Assembly: GCA_016296885.1 (NCBI GenBank)
Contig: JAEDHT010000006.1
Coordinates: 1 to 64,000 of the forward strand
Length of the DNA: 64,000 nucleotides
Direction: 5' to 3'
DNA from: Clostridiaceae bacterium
GTDB lineage: Bacteria; Bacillota; Clostridia; Oscillospirales; Acutalibacteraceae
Part shown: one piece after another, positions 24,468 to 34,500 of the stretch
How the letters are laid out: every line of letters begins with the position of its first letter
How positions within the stretch are numbered: the first letter of the stretch is position 1
Translations under genes and position numbers: made by a program
The notes under the pieces: generated by a model
Databases searched by the model: none
What the model was told of the DNA's origin: nothing
Seen by the model: the letters and a program-made list of their open reading frames with translations, nothing else

Positions 24468-27400
24468 TCATGGATAGTTTCCGCCGTTTATAGGGCCATT
24501 AGTTGCAGGGAAGGTCTTGTCGTCAATGACTTCGTCGTTCAAAATGGCGTTTATATATCTCTCCAAATACTCACTCTGAGCTACTGCGCTGGAGTTGTGG
24601 GTGAGAATATAGTCTGCCACGTTCTTGAGGTTAGCTTTGTAGCCATATCCACAAGCCTTAGAACCTGTTTCTGTTACGTAATGATAACGCTCTATGCCAC
24701 TAGCATCAGTGTAATTAACGTATGTTCTAGCAGCAAAGTCTGTGGAATAATCAGGAACCGCGATGTTATTGATAACGGTTGAGAATACGTTGTAATTTGT
24801 ACCTGCATAAAGCTTGTTTACAGCAGGTGACTTAATAACTTCATATTTGCCGTTAGCATCCGGAACGCATCTTTCTGCCACAAGACCGCCATTCTCTGCT
24901 ACATCTGCATATGCAAGTAGGTGACCATAAGTTACTGTTGTTGATGATACAGATTGAAGCTCACTTACAAGTGATTTGCTTATTCTTGATACAAATCTCA
25001 AGCCTGTGCCACCATATGTAGGTGAATATACAGCTCTGATCTGGACACCCATAAGCTCAAGTCCGCTAAGCTCTTTGCTTACATCTCCAAAACGAACAAT
25101 TGTATCGTTTGGCTCCTGAGTTACTGTGTTTATCTTAGCCCAGCCAGCATAGAGAACCGTATCTGAGCTTAGCACATCAGTACTCTTGTAAGCATTATTC
25201 TTATCATTGCTCTGAGCTGCACTTGCTGTCTTATACCAACCTGTAAATACGTATCCATCTTTTTGTGGATAGATTGGCTTATCGCCACTATCTTTGAACA
25301 CTGATGAATTAAGTGTGATGTTATCAGCAGAGTTGCACTCTATATCACTCAAGACAACAGTATTGTTTGTTAATGAATCAACATAAGAAATGCTAGACCC
25401 ATCAGGATTTTTAAATGAAACAGTGAATACATCTTCTTCCCATACTGCATAAAGAGTTACTGTTCCGTTGTTAGTAGCTGTTAGATTTGATACAGACTGC
25501 TTATCTGTGTATACAGCCTTTGTTGCTGTGCTTGCTGTATCCCATCCCTTGAATGAGTAACCACTCTTTGTAAATGCGTTAGCTGTGAGCACCTTGTATA
25601 CATCATATGTAAAGCTTTCGTCGCTCATAGTTCCTGAGCCACCATTTGCATCAAACTTTACTGTATAAGTATGTGCTGTCCAGATTGCATACAATGTATG
25701 TGCACTTTCATTTGTCACGCTTGTTGAAGATGTTACTGCTGTGCCATCTGTCTTTGCTGTTGACCAGTTCTCAAATGTATAGCCTGTACGTGTTGGTGTT
25801 GGAAGTGTGCCATAGGTTGAACCATAAGTAACAGCCTTACTCTGGGCCTCACATGAGCCACCGTTTGCATCGAATGAAACTATGATATCACCCTTGGCTG
25901 TCCACACAGCATAGAGAGTTACTGTTCCATTGTTAGTAGCTGTGAGATTTGATACAGACTGTTTATCTGTGTAAACAACTTTTGTTGCTGTGCTTGCTGT
26001 ATCCCATCCTGCGAATGTATAACCACTCTTTGTAAATGCGTTGGCTGGGAGTACCTTATACACATCATATGTGAAGCTCTCGTCGCTCATAGTACCTGAG
26101 CCACCATTTGCATCAAACTTTACTGTATAGGTGTTTGGTGTCCAATGGGCATATACGGTAAGATTATTAGCATATATCCATTTTTCTTCTGAGTTGAAGT
26201 ATGATGTATCCGGTACACATTTATAATTAGAACCATAAACCTGTGTTCCACCTGATGTTGCTGTGTACCAGCCATCAAATGTATAGCCGTTACGTGATGG
26301 CTTGTAATCAGCACCTTGAAGAGAATGATACTCTGATGAGTCGTATCTCATGGTTACCGATGTTATTTTACTATAATTACCACCATTTGGATCGAGTGTG
26401 AGCGTGTAGGTTTTTGCTGTCCAATGGGCATATACCTTCAAATCATTATCATATATCCATTTTTCTTCTGAGTTGAAGTATGATGTATCTGGTATACATT
26501 TATAATCAGAACCATAAACCTGTGTTCCACCTGATGCTGCTGTGTACCAGCCATCAAATGTATAGCCGTTACGTGATGGCTTATAATCAGTACCTTGAAG
26601 AGAATGATACCCTGATGAGTTGTATGTCATAGTAACTGATGTTACTTTGCTATAGTTGCCACCATTTGGATCAAGTGTGAGTGTGTATGTTTTTGCTGTC
26701 CAAATTGCATACAATGTATGTGCACTCTCATTTGTCACGCTTGTTGAAGATGTCACTGCTGTGCCGTTTGTTTTTGCTGTTGACCAGTTCTTGAATGTAT
26801 ATCCTGTGAGTGTTGGTGTTGGAAGTGTGCCATAGGTTGAACCATAAGTAACAGTCTTACTTTCGGTTTCACATGAACCACCATTTGCATCAAACTTTAC
26901 TGTATAAGTGTTTGGTATCCACTGGGCTGTTAGTGTGGTGTCAGTTGAAAGCTCATACATTGCGACATCACACCAATGATCGGATGCAATATATGTTGTA
27001 TCGTCTTTCTTATAACCATTGAACACATATCCTGTTCTAGTTGGTAAATCTTCTACATATCCATCTTCATCGAGGATAGTATTACATACACTATCGCTAT
27101 AGATAGCATAGTCCTTTTTATCATTGACGCTGTTATAGACAAACCAAAATTCGTCTGGGCCACCTGTTCCGCCGTTTTTATCAAGCGTGATATGAATTTT
27201 ACTTACTGTCCAAACGGCATATGCTGTAGCATCATTACCACAGCCTGCGTCGTTTGCAATACCTTGGAATCCACTACGAAAGCTCGTTCCACCTGGCCAA
27301 GTAGCCTGTTTATCTTCATCTGTGGTGTCTGGTTCTCTAAAATATCCAACAAATGTATAACCTTTCTTTGTTGGTGGTGTTATACTGTATTCGTTATTTT

Positions 27401-30400
27401 CATTATGTGGATATGCTATCGTACATTCTTCATCCTGATACCAAGTTAAATCAAGATCGTATTTAGCGTTCCACTTGAAATAAACAACATCGTCACCATC
27501 TGTACCGCCTTGCTTATCAAGAGTAATCTTTGAAACACCTTTACCCCATTGTGCATACAATACATTGGCAGGTGCACTGGAATATACTGTGCTTGATGTC
27601 ACCTTTTCTCCGCCATCCGGTCTGGTGTACCATCCTTTAAAGATATATCCCTCACGCACAGGATCTTCCGGCAAGCTGTAATTAGCTGAGTAGCCTGCCT
27701 TTCTTGGAGCAGGTGTGTATACTTCGGAAGAAGAGTCTGTTCTCTCTATTTTAACCTTAAACTGAAGGTTATTATAAACATCTGTGCCGTTCTTCCATGA
27801 CCAAATTGTAAGGTGATCCACAGCTTTTGCCTGATCAGCAGAGAGCTTAAATGTTTTAGAAACACTGGTTCCATAATAATCCATTGATGTGCGGTTGTTA
27901 GTAGCATTTGAAATCATTTCCTGATTAGAATTATGCAACTCGAAAGCTATGCAGCCGTTACCGCTTATCTTAGAACCGCCTACAGTAGTTACAGATAGAG
28001 TATAAGTACCTTTGCCAAGGTTCAATGGAATCTTCTTTATATCTCCACCTGTGCCTGTTACTGTACCATTGAGTGTGTGTACCTCAGTTGTAGCGTTATA
28101 ATAATATTGTAATCCTGCTACAGTTGTAGAGGCTGTGTCCGGCACATACTCGTTTATACCAATATCATCATAGTTTACATCGAAGAAAACATTATATGTT
28201 CTGCTTGCATTAAAGTTTTTAACGCTTTGTACTATTGGTTTCTCTTTAAATCCATGGGCTTCATCCATATATAGACCCAAATTACCGTCATAAGAAGGGT
28301 CGTACATCTTGTAGATGAAGAGTACATCCAGATATGGCAAGGTCTTTGCGTCTTCAAGCTCCCATGCCATCTGCTCTGCAGCGCTGTTTAACGATGCCTG
28401 AGTCGGTTCGGTATTTACAGCTGAATCTTCAAATCCTGTTTCAGTCATAAACAGAGGCTTGCCATCGTCACCATGTCTTTGTGCCACTGCATAGATGTCG
28501 TTATTCATTTGTATCCACCCTGTATCTGATGCAGAGGAGATTTTGTGTGCATGGCTTACAGAGTATGGGTGCCAGTTGAGAACCTGGAAATAATCATCTG
28601 AGTTCATGCTCTTTGTTCTTGCACCAAATGGATGTGCTCCTGATTCAATAGCGTTATACACTGCGTCAAGCATATAAACTGAATTAGGAATATAGTTTGA
28701 GGAGTTACCGAATTTTAGTCCGGGAACACCATTTGCGTCGCTACCGTTGTTAGCATCATAAATACAGCAAAGGGATGGCAAAAGAATCTTCGCTTCTGAA
28801 TTCACCCTGCGGACTGCATCTGTAAAGTAGTAACAAAGGTCAGCAAAAATCTTGCCTTTTTCCTCAGTAGTATAAGTGTTATCAATGTTGTATACTTCTT
28901 CTGACCAACCTGGTCTTGGGCAGTTTGCGTCTGCATCAAATTCATTAAATGGTTCTACATAGTCAATCTCTGGGAACTCCTCTAGGATCATACCTATTGC
29001 AGTTGAGTTAATCTCAAGCCAGAGCTTGTAATTTTCAGGGTCTACCGTAAAATCAGGAACTTCTTTCCAGTGTGTATATACATAACCATTAGGGAAGAGC
29101 AGTGCGTCAAGTGTCAGAAGATATTCCTTTATGTTTGTATCGTCTTTATAATAATTACTCAATACTCCCCTGATTAATTCCTTTGCGCCCTCTTTCCATA
29201 CCACAGTATTATCGGGACGAACATTAAATGCTGTACTAAGACCAAAACCATTTCTAAATACTTCTATATTAAGCTCTTTAGTATGCTTGATATGATTTGT
29301 GGAGTTCAAATGTGGCCATAAGGCTGCTCCAGCTTCAGAATACTCAGTAGCCTGATCAGAAATACCAAATGTGAAGTTTCCGTCTATTCTGTCATAGCCT
29401 TCTTCCACGTTTTCGATGCTTATAGTATTTCCACTTATGGAAAGCACCTTATACATTGTGTGACCAATATAGAAAGTTTCGCCTACTTTGACGGAGGAAG
29501 TAGTAGTTTTTGTTTCAGTAATATTTTTAAATGTGAAAGCCGTAAAGTTGTGTGAACCACTAACTGTGAGTGTGCATGGATCACCTAATGCAAATGTAGC
29601 ACCTGTAAATGTTTGTGTAGATTTGGTGTAGGTGATATCTGCTACCTGTGCATATTTTGAATGACTTGATGTCATAAGGCTGTATGCAGATGTGGCACAC
29701 AATTCGGAATAAATCACACGTGTTTCATTATTTTCATCTTTATAAGCTATATACCCCACCGCCATATATGTTGTGGCTAAATCAGAGTCACCTACATTGA
29801 CGGTTGCAGTGTATTCTGCATCACGAGAGGTGCGCACGATCTTCTGAGCATTTGGGTCTAGTGAATCTAACCTTAAGTTAGATTCATCACTATAAACATC
29901 ATTGCTTGGCAGGATGAGTGTGCCCATCTCTGTTATGCTGTCGCCAAGAGTAGTGTATATGTATGGGTCTACAGTAAAACTAAAGTCTATGGCAACTTGT
30001 GAGCCGGTGTGAAGCTTCATTTCGTTTTTGTAGATAAATTCATCGTGTGTTTCATACAAAGGTGCATTATGTAAATTTTTATTTACATGTCCTGTTGGGT
30101 AATATACCTTGTATGACGGAGAAACTTTAACATCGTTATATCCTATGTAGCCACCGCTTGTCTGGTAAAAGTCGGTATAGAAAGGCTCAAACATATATTC
30201 GTCATTAATTTTGACGTATACACAGTCTTTGCCGGCGTTAGGACCTGCTACCACACGTATCCTAGCCATCTCTACCTTAGAATATTTATCTGAAGCCAAT
30301 CTGGAGCCTGTCTTATGCATCTCACTCTTACGGGAAGACTCTACTTCCCAGCCAAAGTGAGAGCCATCATCTCTTAACCATAGCGCAAAGCCTGAGCTCC

Positions 30401-31163
30401 AGTATGCATCAAAGGCTACTCTAAATCCAGATTGATCACCATCATTTAGTCTGGTATAGAAGGTATATATTACAGAGTAATACTGGCTTTTTCCTTCATA
30501 TGAGAATGAATTTTCGCTCACATATTCAAGATCATTAGGAGTGATGCGATCTACTTCCTTTGTAAAGCCATTGTCGGAGTATATACCATTTTCAAAGCTA
30601 CCTGAGTTAGAATAAACGCAGTTTGATGGGAAGGTAACTTCTTCATCTTCAGCATTTGCCATATATCCGTTTTCTACATCAAACAAATCTGTATAGAACG
30701 AATCTTTCAGCTCGTCATCCATCTTGAAGTATACATAATACTTACCCGCGTTAGGTCCTGATTCTACATAGAGACGTCCTATTTCAACTAGAGTAGTAGT
30801 CGTAACTGCTGCAAACTTGTTGCCCTTGTTATCGCTATTTTCGTGGCAGAAAAATGTTCCATCAGAACGGAACCATATACCAAAAGGCATTCTCCAAGTG
30901 TGGTCAAATGACAACTGATATGACATATCGGTTGTTGGCACCACAAGGCACTTAAACTTTACAGAATATGTAGGTGAAGTGCTCTCATATGTCGTATTTT
31001 GTCTATCGGCACTATTGGGTGCAAATTTTAGATCAGATACAGTAATCTCATCCACCTTATCCGTGAAGACATCTTCTGCTGCGCTTGCGCTTATCGTGGT
31101 TGGGACAATCACAGATGTGATTATCATAACCATTGATAAAAACAACGAAAGCATTTTTTTCAT
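24468..31163 (-). CDS. giant secreted clan GH-A-like glycosidase with InlB-type repeats
   Basis: A 2231-residue secreted protein. Residues 1-28 are a signal peptide ending ISASAA. Two related beta-domains follow (about 40-205 and 210-390), each with GPNAGK and FYTD, probably carbohydrate-binding. Residues 640-970 look like a TIM-barrel hydrolase: EPFNEFD near 738 would carry the acid/base Glu, NWHPYS follows, and MTETGFED near 908 would carry the nucleophile. This is the clan GH-A pattern, but the exact GH family is not clear. About 1170-2010 is an array of roughly ten InlB/Flg_new repeats (GYTFDGWY..., LYAIWT). The last 200 residues match the C-terminus of the next giant protein. ATG 31163 has GGGGG at 31171-31175. 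There is no sorting motif or dockerin. Confidence 0.75.
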   Translation of the reverse strand: MKKMLSLFLSMVMIITSVIVPTTISASAAEDVFTDKVDEITVSDLKFAPNSADRQNTTYESTSPTYSVKFKCLVVPTTDMSYQLSFDHTWRMPFGIWFRSDGTFFCHENSDNKGNKFAAVTTTTLVEIGRLYVESGPNAGKYYVYFKMDDELKDSFYTDLFDVENGYMANAEDEEVTFPSNCVYSNSGSFENGIYSDNGFTKEVDRITPNDLEYVSENSFSYEGKSQYYSVIYTFYTRLNDGDQSGFRVAFDAYWSSGFALWLRDDGSHFGWEVESSRKSEMHKTGSRLASDKYSKVEMARIRVVAGPNAGKDCVYVKINDEYMFEPFYTDFYQTSGGYIGYNDVKVSPSYKVYYPTGHVNKNLHNAPLYETHDEFIYKNEMKLHTGSQVAIDFSFTVDPYIYTTLGDSITEMGTLILPSNDVYSDESNLRLDSLDPNAQKIVRTSRDAEYTATVNVGDSDLATTYMAVGYIAYKDENNETRVIYSELCATSAYSLMTSSHSKYAQVADITYTKSTQTFTGATFALGDPCTLTVSGSHNFTAFTFKNITETKTTTSSVKVGETFYIGHTMYKVLSISGNTISIENVEEGYDRIDGNFTFGISDQATEYSEAGAALWPHLNSTNHIKHTKELNIEVFRNGFGLSTAFNVRPDNTVVWKEGAKELIRGVLSNYYKDDTNIKEYLLTLDALLFPNGYVYTHWKEVPDFTVDPENYKLWLEINSTAIGMILEEFPEIDYVEPFNEFDADANCPRPGWSEEVYNIDNTYTTEEKGKIFADLCYYFTDAVRRVNSEAKILLPSLCCIYDANNGSDANGVPGLKFGNSSNYIPNSVYMLDAVYNAIESGAHPFGARTKSMNSDDYFQVLNWHPYSVSHAHKISSASDTGWIQMNNDIYAVAQRHGDDGKPLFMTETGFEDSAVNTEPTQASLNSAAEQMAWELEDAKTLPYLDVLFIYKMYDPSYDGNLGLYMDEAHGFKEKPIVQSVKNFNASRTYNVFFDVNYDDIGINEYVPDTASTTVAGLQYYYNATTEVHTLNGTVTGTGGDIKKIPLNLGKGTYTLSVTTVGGSKISGNGCIAFELHNSNQEMISNATNNRTSMDYYGTSVSKTFKLSADQAKAVDHLTIWSWKNGTDVYNNLQFKVKIERTDSSSEVYTPAPRKAGYSANYSLPEDPVREGYIFKGWYTRPDGGEKVTSSTVYSSAPANVLYAQWGKGVSKITLDKQGGTDGDDVVYFKWNAKYDLDLTWYQDEECTIAYPHNENNEYSITPPTKKGYTFVGYFREPDTTDEDKQATWPGGTSFRSGFQGIANDAGCGNDATAYAVWTVSKIHITLDKNGGTGGPDEFWFVYNSVNDKKDYAIYSDSVCNTILDEDGYVEDLPTRTGYVFNGYKKDDTTYIASDHWCDVAMYELSTDTTLTAQWIPNTYTVKFDANGGSCETESKTVTYGSTYGTLPTPTLTGYTFKNWSTAKTNGTAVTSSTSVTNESAHTLYAIWTAKTYTLTLDPNGGNYSKVTSVTMTYNSSGYHSLQGTDYKPSRNGYTFDGWYTAASGGTQVYGSDYKCIPDTSYFNSEEKWIYDNDLKVYAHWTAKTYTLTLDPNGGNYSKITSVTMRYDSSEYHSLQGADYKPSRNGYTFDGWYTATSGGTQVYGSNYKCVPDTSYFNSEEKWIYANNLTVYAHWTPNTYTVKFDANGGSGTMSDESFTYDVYKVLPANAFTKSGYTFAGWDTASTATKVVYTDKQSVSNLTATNNGTVTLYAVWTAKGDIIVSFDANGGSCEAQSKAVTYGSTYGTLPTPTRTGYTFENWSTAKTDGTAVTSSTSVTNESAHTLYAIWTAHTYTVKFDANGGSGTMSDESFTYDVYKVLTANAFTKSGYSFKGWDTASTATKAVYTDKQSVSNLTATNNGTVTLYAVWEEDVFTVSFKNPDGSSISYVDSLTNNTVVLSDIECNSADNITLNSSVFKDSGDKPIYPQKDGYVFTGWYKTASAAQSNDKNNAYKSTDVLSSDTVLYAGWAKINTVTQEPNDTIVRFGDVSKELSGLELMGVQIRAVYSPTYGGTGLRFVSRISKSLVSELQSVSSTTVTYGHLLAYADVAENGGLVAERCVPDANGKYEVIKSPAVNKLYAGTNYNVFSTVINNIAVPDYSTDFAARTYVNYTDASGIERYHYVTETGSKACGYGYKANLKNVADYILTHNSSAVAQSEYLERYINAILNDEVIDDKTFPATNGPINGGNYP
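26142..26699 (-). repeat. two near-identical 279-bp direct repeats inside the giant gene
   Basis: Units 26142-26420 and 26421-26699 differ at few bases and encode two 93-residue repeats starting LTLDPNGGNYSK. Other partly identical blocks recur at 25430-25700 and 25910-26130, and at 25690-25900 and 26690-26900. This shows recent in-frame duplication and scope for length change. Confidence 0.8.
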
Positions 31164-31239
31164 AGTAATACCCCCTGTAATTACAGCTGTTTCAAACATA
31201 AACCTGAAACACCTTATAATTCATTTAATCTTACCATAC

Positions 31240-31269
31240 ATTATAATCTATTTATTATAGAATAGTCAA
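31240..31269 (-). promoter_or_regulatory. SigA promoter of the giant glycosidase gene
   Basis: Minus strand TTGACT (31269-31264), 18 bp, TATAAT (31245-31240). The leader of about 70 bases holds the palindrome CTGTAATTACAG (31175-31186) and a GTTTCA/TGAAAC inverted repeat, both possible regulatory marks. Confidence 0.65.
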
Positions 31270-31300
31270 GCCTAACTCTAAATTTATATTACATTTAGAC

Positions 31301-31340
31301 AAAAAACAGCCTCAAGGCTTTTTATAACCTTGAGGCTGTT
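31301..31340 (-). terminator. intrinsic terminator after the 51-codon gene
   Basis: Arms AACAGCCTCAAGG (31305-31317) and complement (31328-31340), with a six-T run on the minus strand. It ends the transcript of the second giant gene and the peptide gene. Confidence 0.85.
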
Positions 31341-31367
31341 CATTATGAAATCAGTTTATGAAAAATC

Positions 31368-31523
31368 TTATCTCAACGCACTGAAAGCTCTGAATGAGTT
31401 ATCAACATCCACTACAGTATCTGTGTCAGATGTTTCAGAATCTGTATCGCCAGATGCTGCCATAACGTCTTGTGCGAGAAGCATTTCATCAATTAATTCC
31501 GGAGTATTATATAATTTTTTCAT
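31368..31523 (-). CDS. 51-residue peptide, possible precursor peptide
   Basis: A short gene between the two giant genes. It begins MKKLYNTPELIDEMLL, continues with AQDVMAASGDTDSE and an Asp/Thr-rich middle, and ends NSFRAFSALR. AAGGAGG (31534-31540) ten bases before the ATG and a terminator just after the stop make it a convincing gene. It starts 22 bases after the stop of the second giant gene, so it shares its transcript. The build, a short leader with YxxPEL, a DVM-A-SG break and a variable tail, resembles small precursor-like peptides of Ruminococcaceae. No modifying enzyme is adjacent; the PqqD cassette at 13.9 kb is the nearest candidate. Confidence 0.7.
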   Translation of the reverse strand: MKKLYNTPELIDEMLLAQDVMAASGDTDSETSDTDTVVDVDNSFRAFSALR

Positions 31524-31544
31524 TGTAAAAATACCTCCTTAAAA

Positions 31545-34500
31545 TCAAGCTACTTTAGCAAGTGCATCGTAAGCTTGGCTAACTGCTGACCAAGCACTAT
31601 CAAAGCTTGTGCGGCAACCGCCTGCGAATTTACTGTCTGAATATGTGTGGTATCCACGACGTCCAAATCCGTTAGCGTCTGTGTAATCAACATATGCTCT
31701 TGCCTCTACAAGGTCACCCTTGTAAGCTGAATCTGCGCCATCATATTTGATAACGAGTGTTGACAAGCGATAGTCGTCGAACATTCTGTGGTTCTGATCG
31801 CCTTCTTTTGTACAATCAATATCTACAGCGCCTGTTGTCTTCTTGTTAAGCTTTGTAAGATTTGCTATATCGGTCTTAGCATATGCTGTGTAACCATAAG
31901 ATACGCTCTTGCCGTTCAAGCCCTGAAGCTCTTCGAGCATACCGTTGCGATATACTGTTACGAAACGAAGTGCGTCTTGATCTGTGTTGCTCATACCTGG
32001 CTGATACTTATCTGCAACTTCTTTGCTTCTGATCTGAACACCCTCGAGGCTAAAGCCCTTAAGTGATGAAGCGCCATAGCTGTTCTTATCGTTACCGTCC
32101 TTAGTAACTGTACCTACAGGTACCCATGCAGCATAGAGATTGAGGTTGCCATCTGCATCGGCATAATCTGCAATTGTGATGTTCTGTGGGAATGCTGTAC
32201 CGTTTGTTGTACCTAGTGTAAGGTTAGTGGTGTACCATCCACCAAACAGATAACCGTTTCTAACTGGTAAGCCTTCTTCTGCAGAAGCGATAGGTGTTTC
32301 TGTAAGCTTATGAGTTGTTTCGCCATCATTGATTACTGTTTCTTGTAATAATGTTGAGCCATCATAATAACGAATGTAAGAGGTCTTTTGTGGAACTGCT
32401 TCCCACTTAGCATATAGTTGAACAGTGGCACCATTTGTTGAAGCAAGATTTATTACACTCTGCTTGTCAGTGTAACTTGTTCCTGTGCCATCTTCTTTTG
32501 TGTTCCAACCTGTGAATGTGTAGCCATCTCTTGTGAAGCCGTTAGTTGTGAGAGCTTTTGCAACATCATAGGTATGGGTACTGTTTGCTGTTCTACCTGT
32601 ACCGCCGTTTGCATTATAAGCTACTGTATAAGTGATTGGTGTCCAATTAGCTGTCATTGTGGCATCTTCATCGCCCATGATAAACAGTTTTACATCGCCT
32701 GACATAGAAGCAAGGCTTGAACCTTCGCCTACTACTGTCCAATTATCAAATGTATATCCTGTTCTTGACGGAGGATTAACTGAGAAACTACCGTTATACT
32801 TTAATGATATATCAGTATCTGTTGTGTAGTTTGTGCCACCATAATTCCATGTACCGCCATTTGGCTTAACTGTAACTTTATATGTGTTTATTGTCCACTG
32901 GGCTACTATTTGATGGCTGTATGCTTTACTAACTGTAGTGCTAGATGTTACAGCAAAGCTACCTGTCATATCTGATCTTTCAAGCCTAAATTTATCCTTG
33001 TCATATCTGTAGTTACCAGCTAATGTAACAACAGAGACATAAACATACGATGCAGTTGCTGGTGTTGTGAATGTAATTGTTCCTCTGCTGTTGTAGGCTT
33101 CTCCTGCTACCTTCTGATTACTTGAGTTGTATATTACATATGAAGGAGTCCCTGACATACCACTATTTACAAGTGTATATTGTGTATTAGGACTAACATT
33201 AATCTTATAAACAGAAAATTCTGCATTAACCACTTTGTTACCGTTAACATCTATATAGTAACCCGGATATATAGCTGTTTGATTCATATCAAACAGGTTG
33301 GGCTTTCCAAGCCATCCTGTAAGTGTATAACCTGTGCGTGATACTGTTGGCAATGTGCCGTAAGTTGAGCCGTAGGTAATTGACTTTGTGGAAGTTGTAC
33401 CTGTGCCGGTCCAACCTGTTGTAGAACTAATAGAACCGCCATTTGCATTAGCTGTGAGTGTGTATGTAACTTCTTCCCACTGAGCATAAAGGTGAACTCT
33501 GTCCGCCGATTCGGTAGTAAGGTTTATTACACTTTGTTTATCTAAGTATTTTGTGCCTGTGCCATCTGGGTCGGTGTTCCAATTTACAAATCTGTAGCCA
33601 GGTCTTGTGTAACCGTTAGGTGTAAGTTCTTTAGCTACATCATAAGTGTGGCTTGAATTTGCTGTATCGCCTTCTACTCCTGATCCGTTAGGATTGTAAT
33701 ATACTGTATAACCAATTGGAGTCCACTCTGCTGTTAGTGTGGTCTCAGATGGAAGTGTATACATATCATCTTCACATATACCATTGTGGCTAATATATGT
33801 TGTGCCGTCTTTTTTATAGCCATTGCACACATATCCTGTTTTTGTTGGTGCATCTATAAATCCATCTGCATTAAGTAGATCGGCACATGCGCTATCATTA
33901 TAGATTGCATAATCGTCTTGCTGGAACCAAAACTCATCTACAGAGTTTGTTCCGCCATTATGGTCAAGAATAATATGAATAATGTTAACCGGTGTCCACT
34001 GAGCATAAAGGTGAACTTTGTCAGCCCATTTGGTAGTAAGGTTTATTACACTTTGTTTATCAAAGTATTTTGTTCCTGTGCCATCTGGTTGGGTATTCCA
34101 GCTTGAGAATGTGTAACCACTTCTTGTGTAACCGTTAGGTGTAAGTTCTTTAGCTACGTCATATTCGTGAGTTGAATTTGCTGTATCGCCTTCTACTCCT
34201 GATCCGTTAGGATTGTAATATACTGTATAACCAATTGGAGTCCACTCTGCTGTTAGTGTGGTCTCAGATGGAAGTGTATACATATCATCTTCACATATAC
34301 CATTGTGGCTAATATATGTTGTGCCGTCTTTTTTATAGCCATTGCACACATATCCTGTTTTTGTTGGTGCATCTATATATCCATCTGCATCAAGTAGATC
34401 GGCACATGCGCTATCATTATAGATTGCATAATCGCCTTGCTGGAACCAAAACTCATCTACAGAGTTTGTTCCGCCGTTATGGTCAAGAAGGATGTGAACC

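Noticed and set aside
25430..26900. Regularly spaced repeats that could suggest a CRISPR array
   Set aside because: Repeats are hundreds of bases long, in frame and encode InlB-type protein repeats; there are no spacers and no cas genes.
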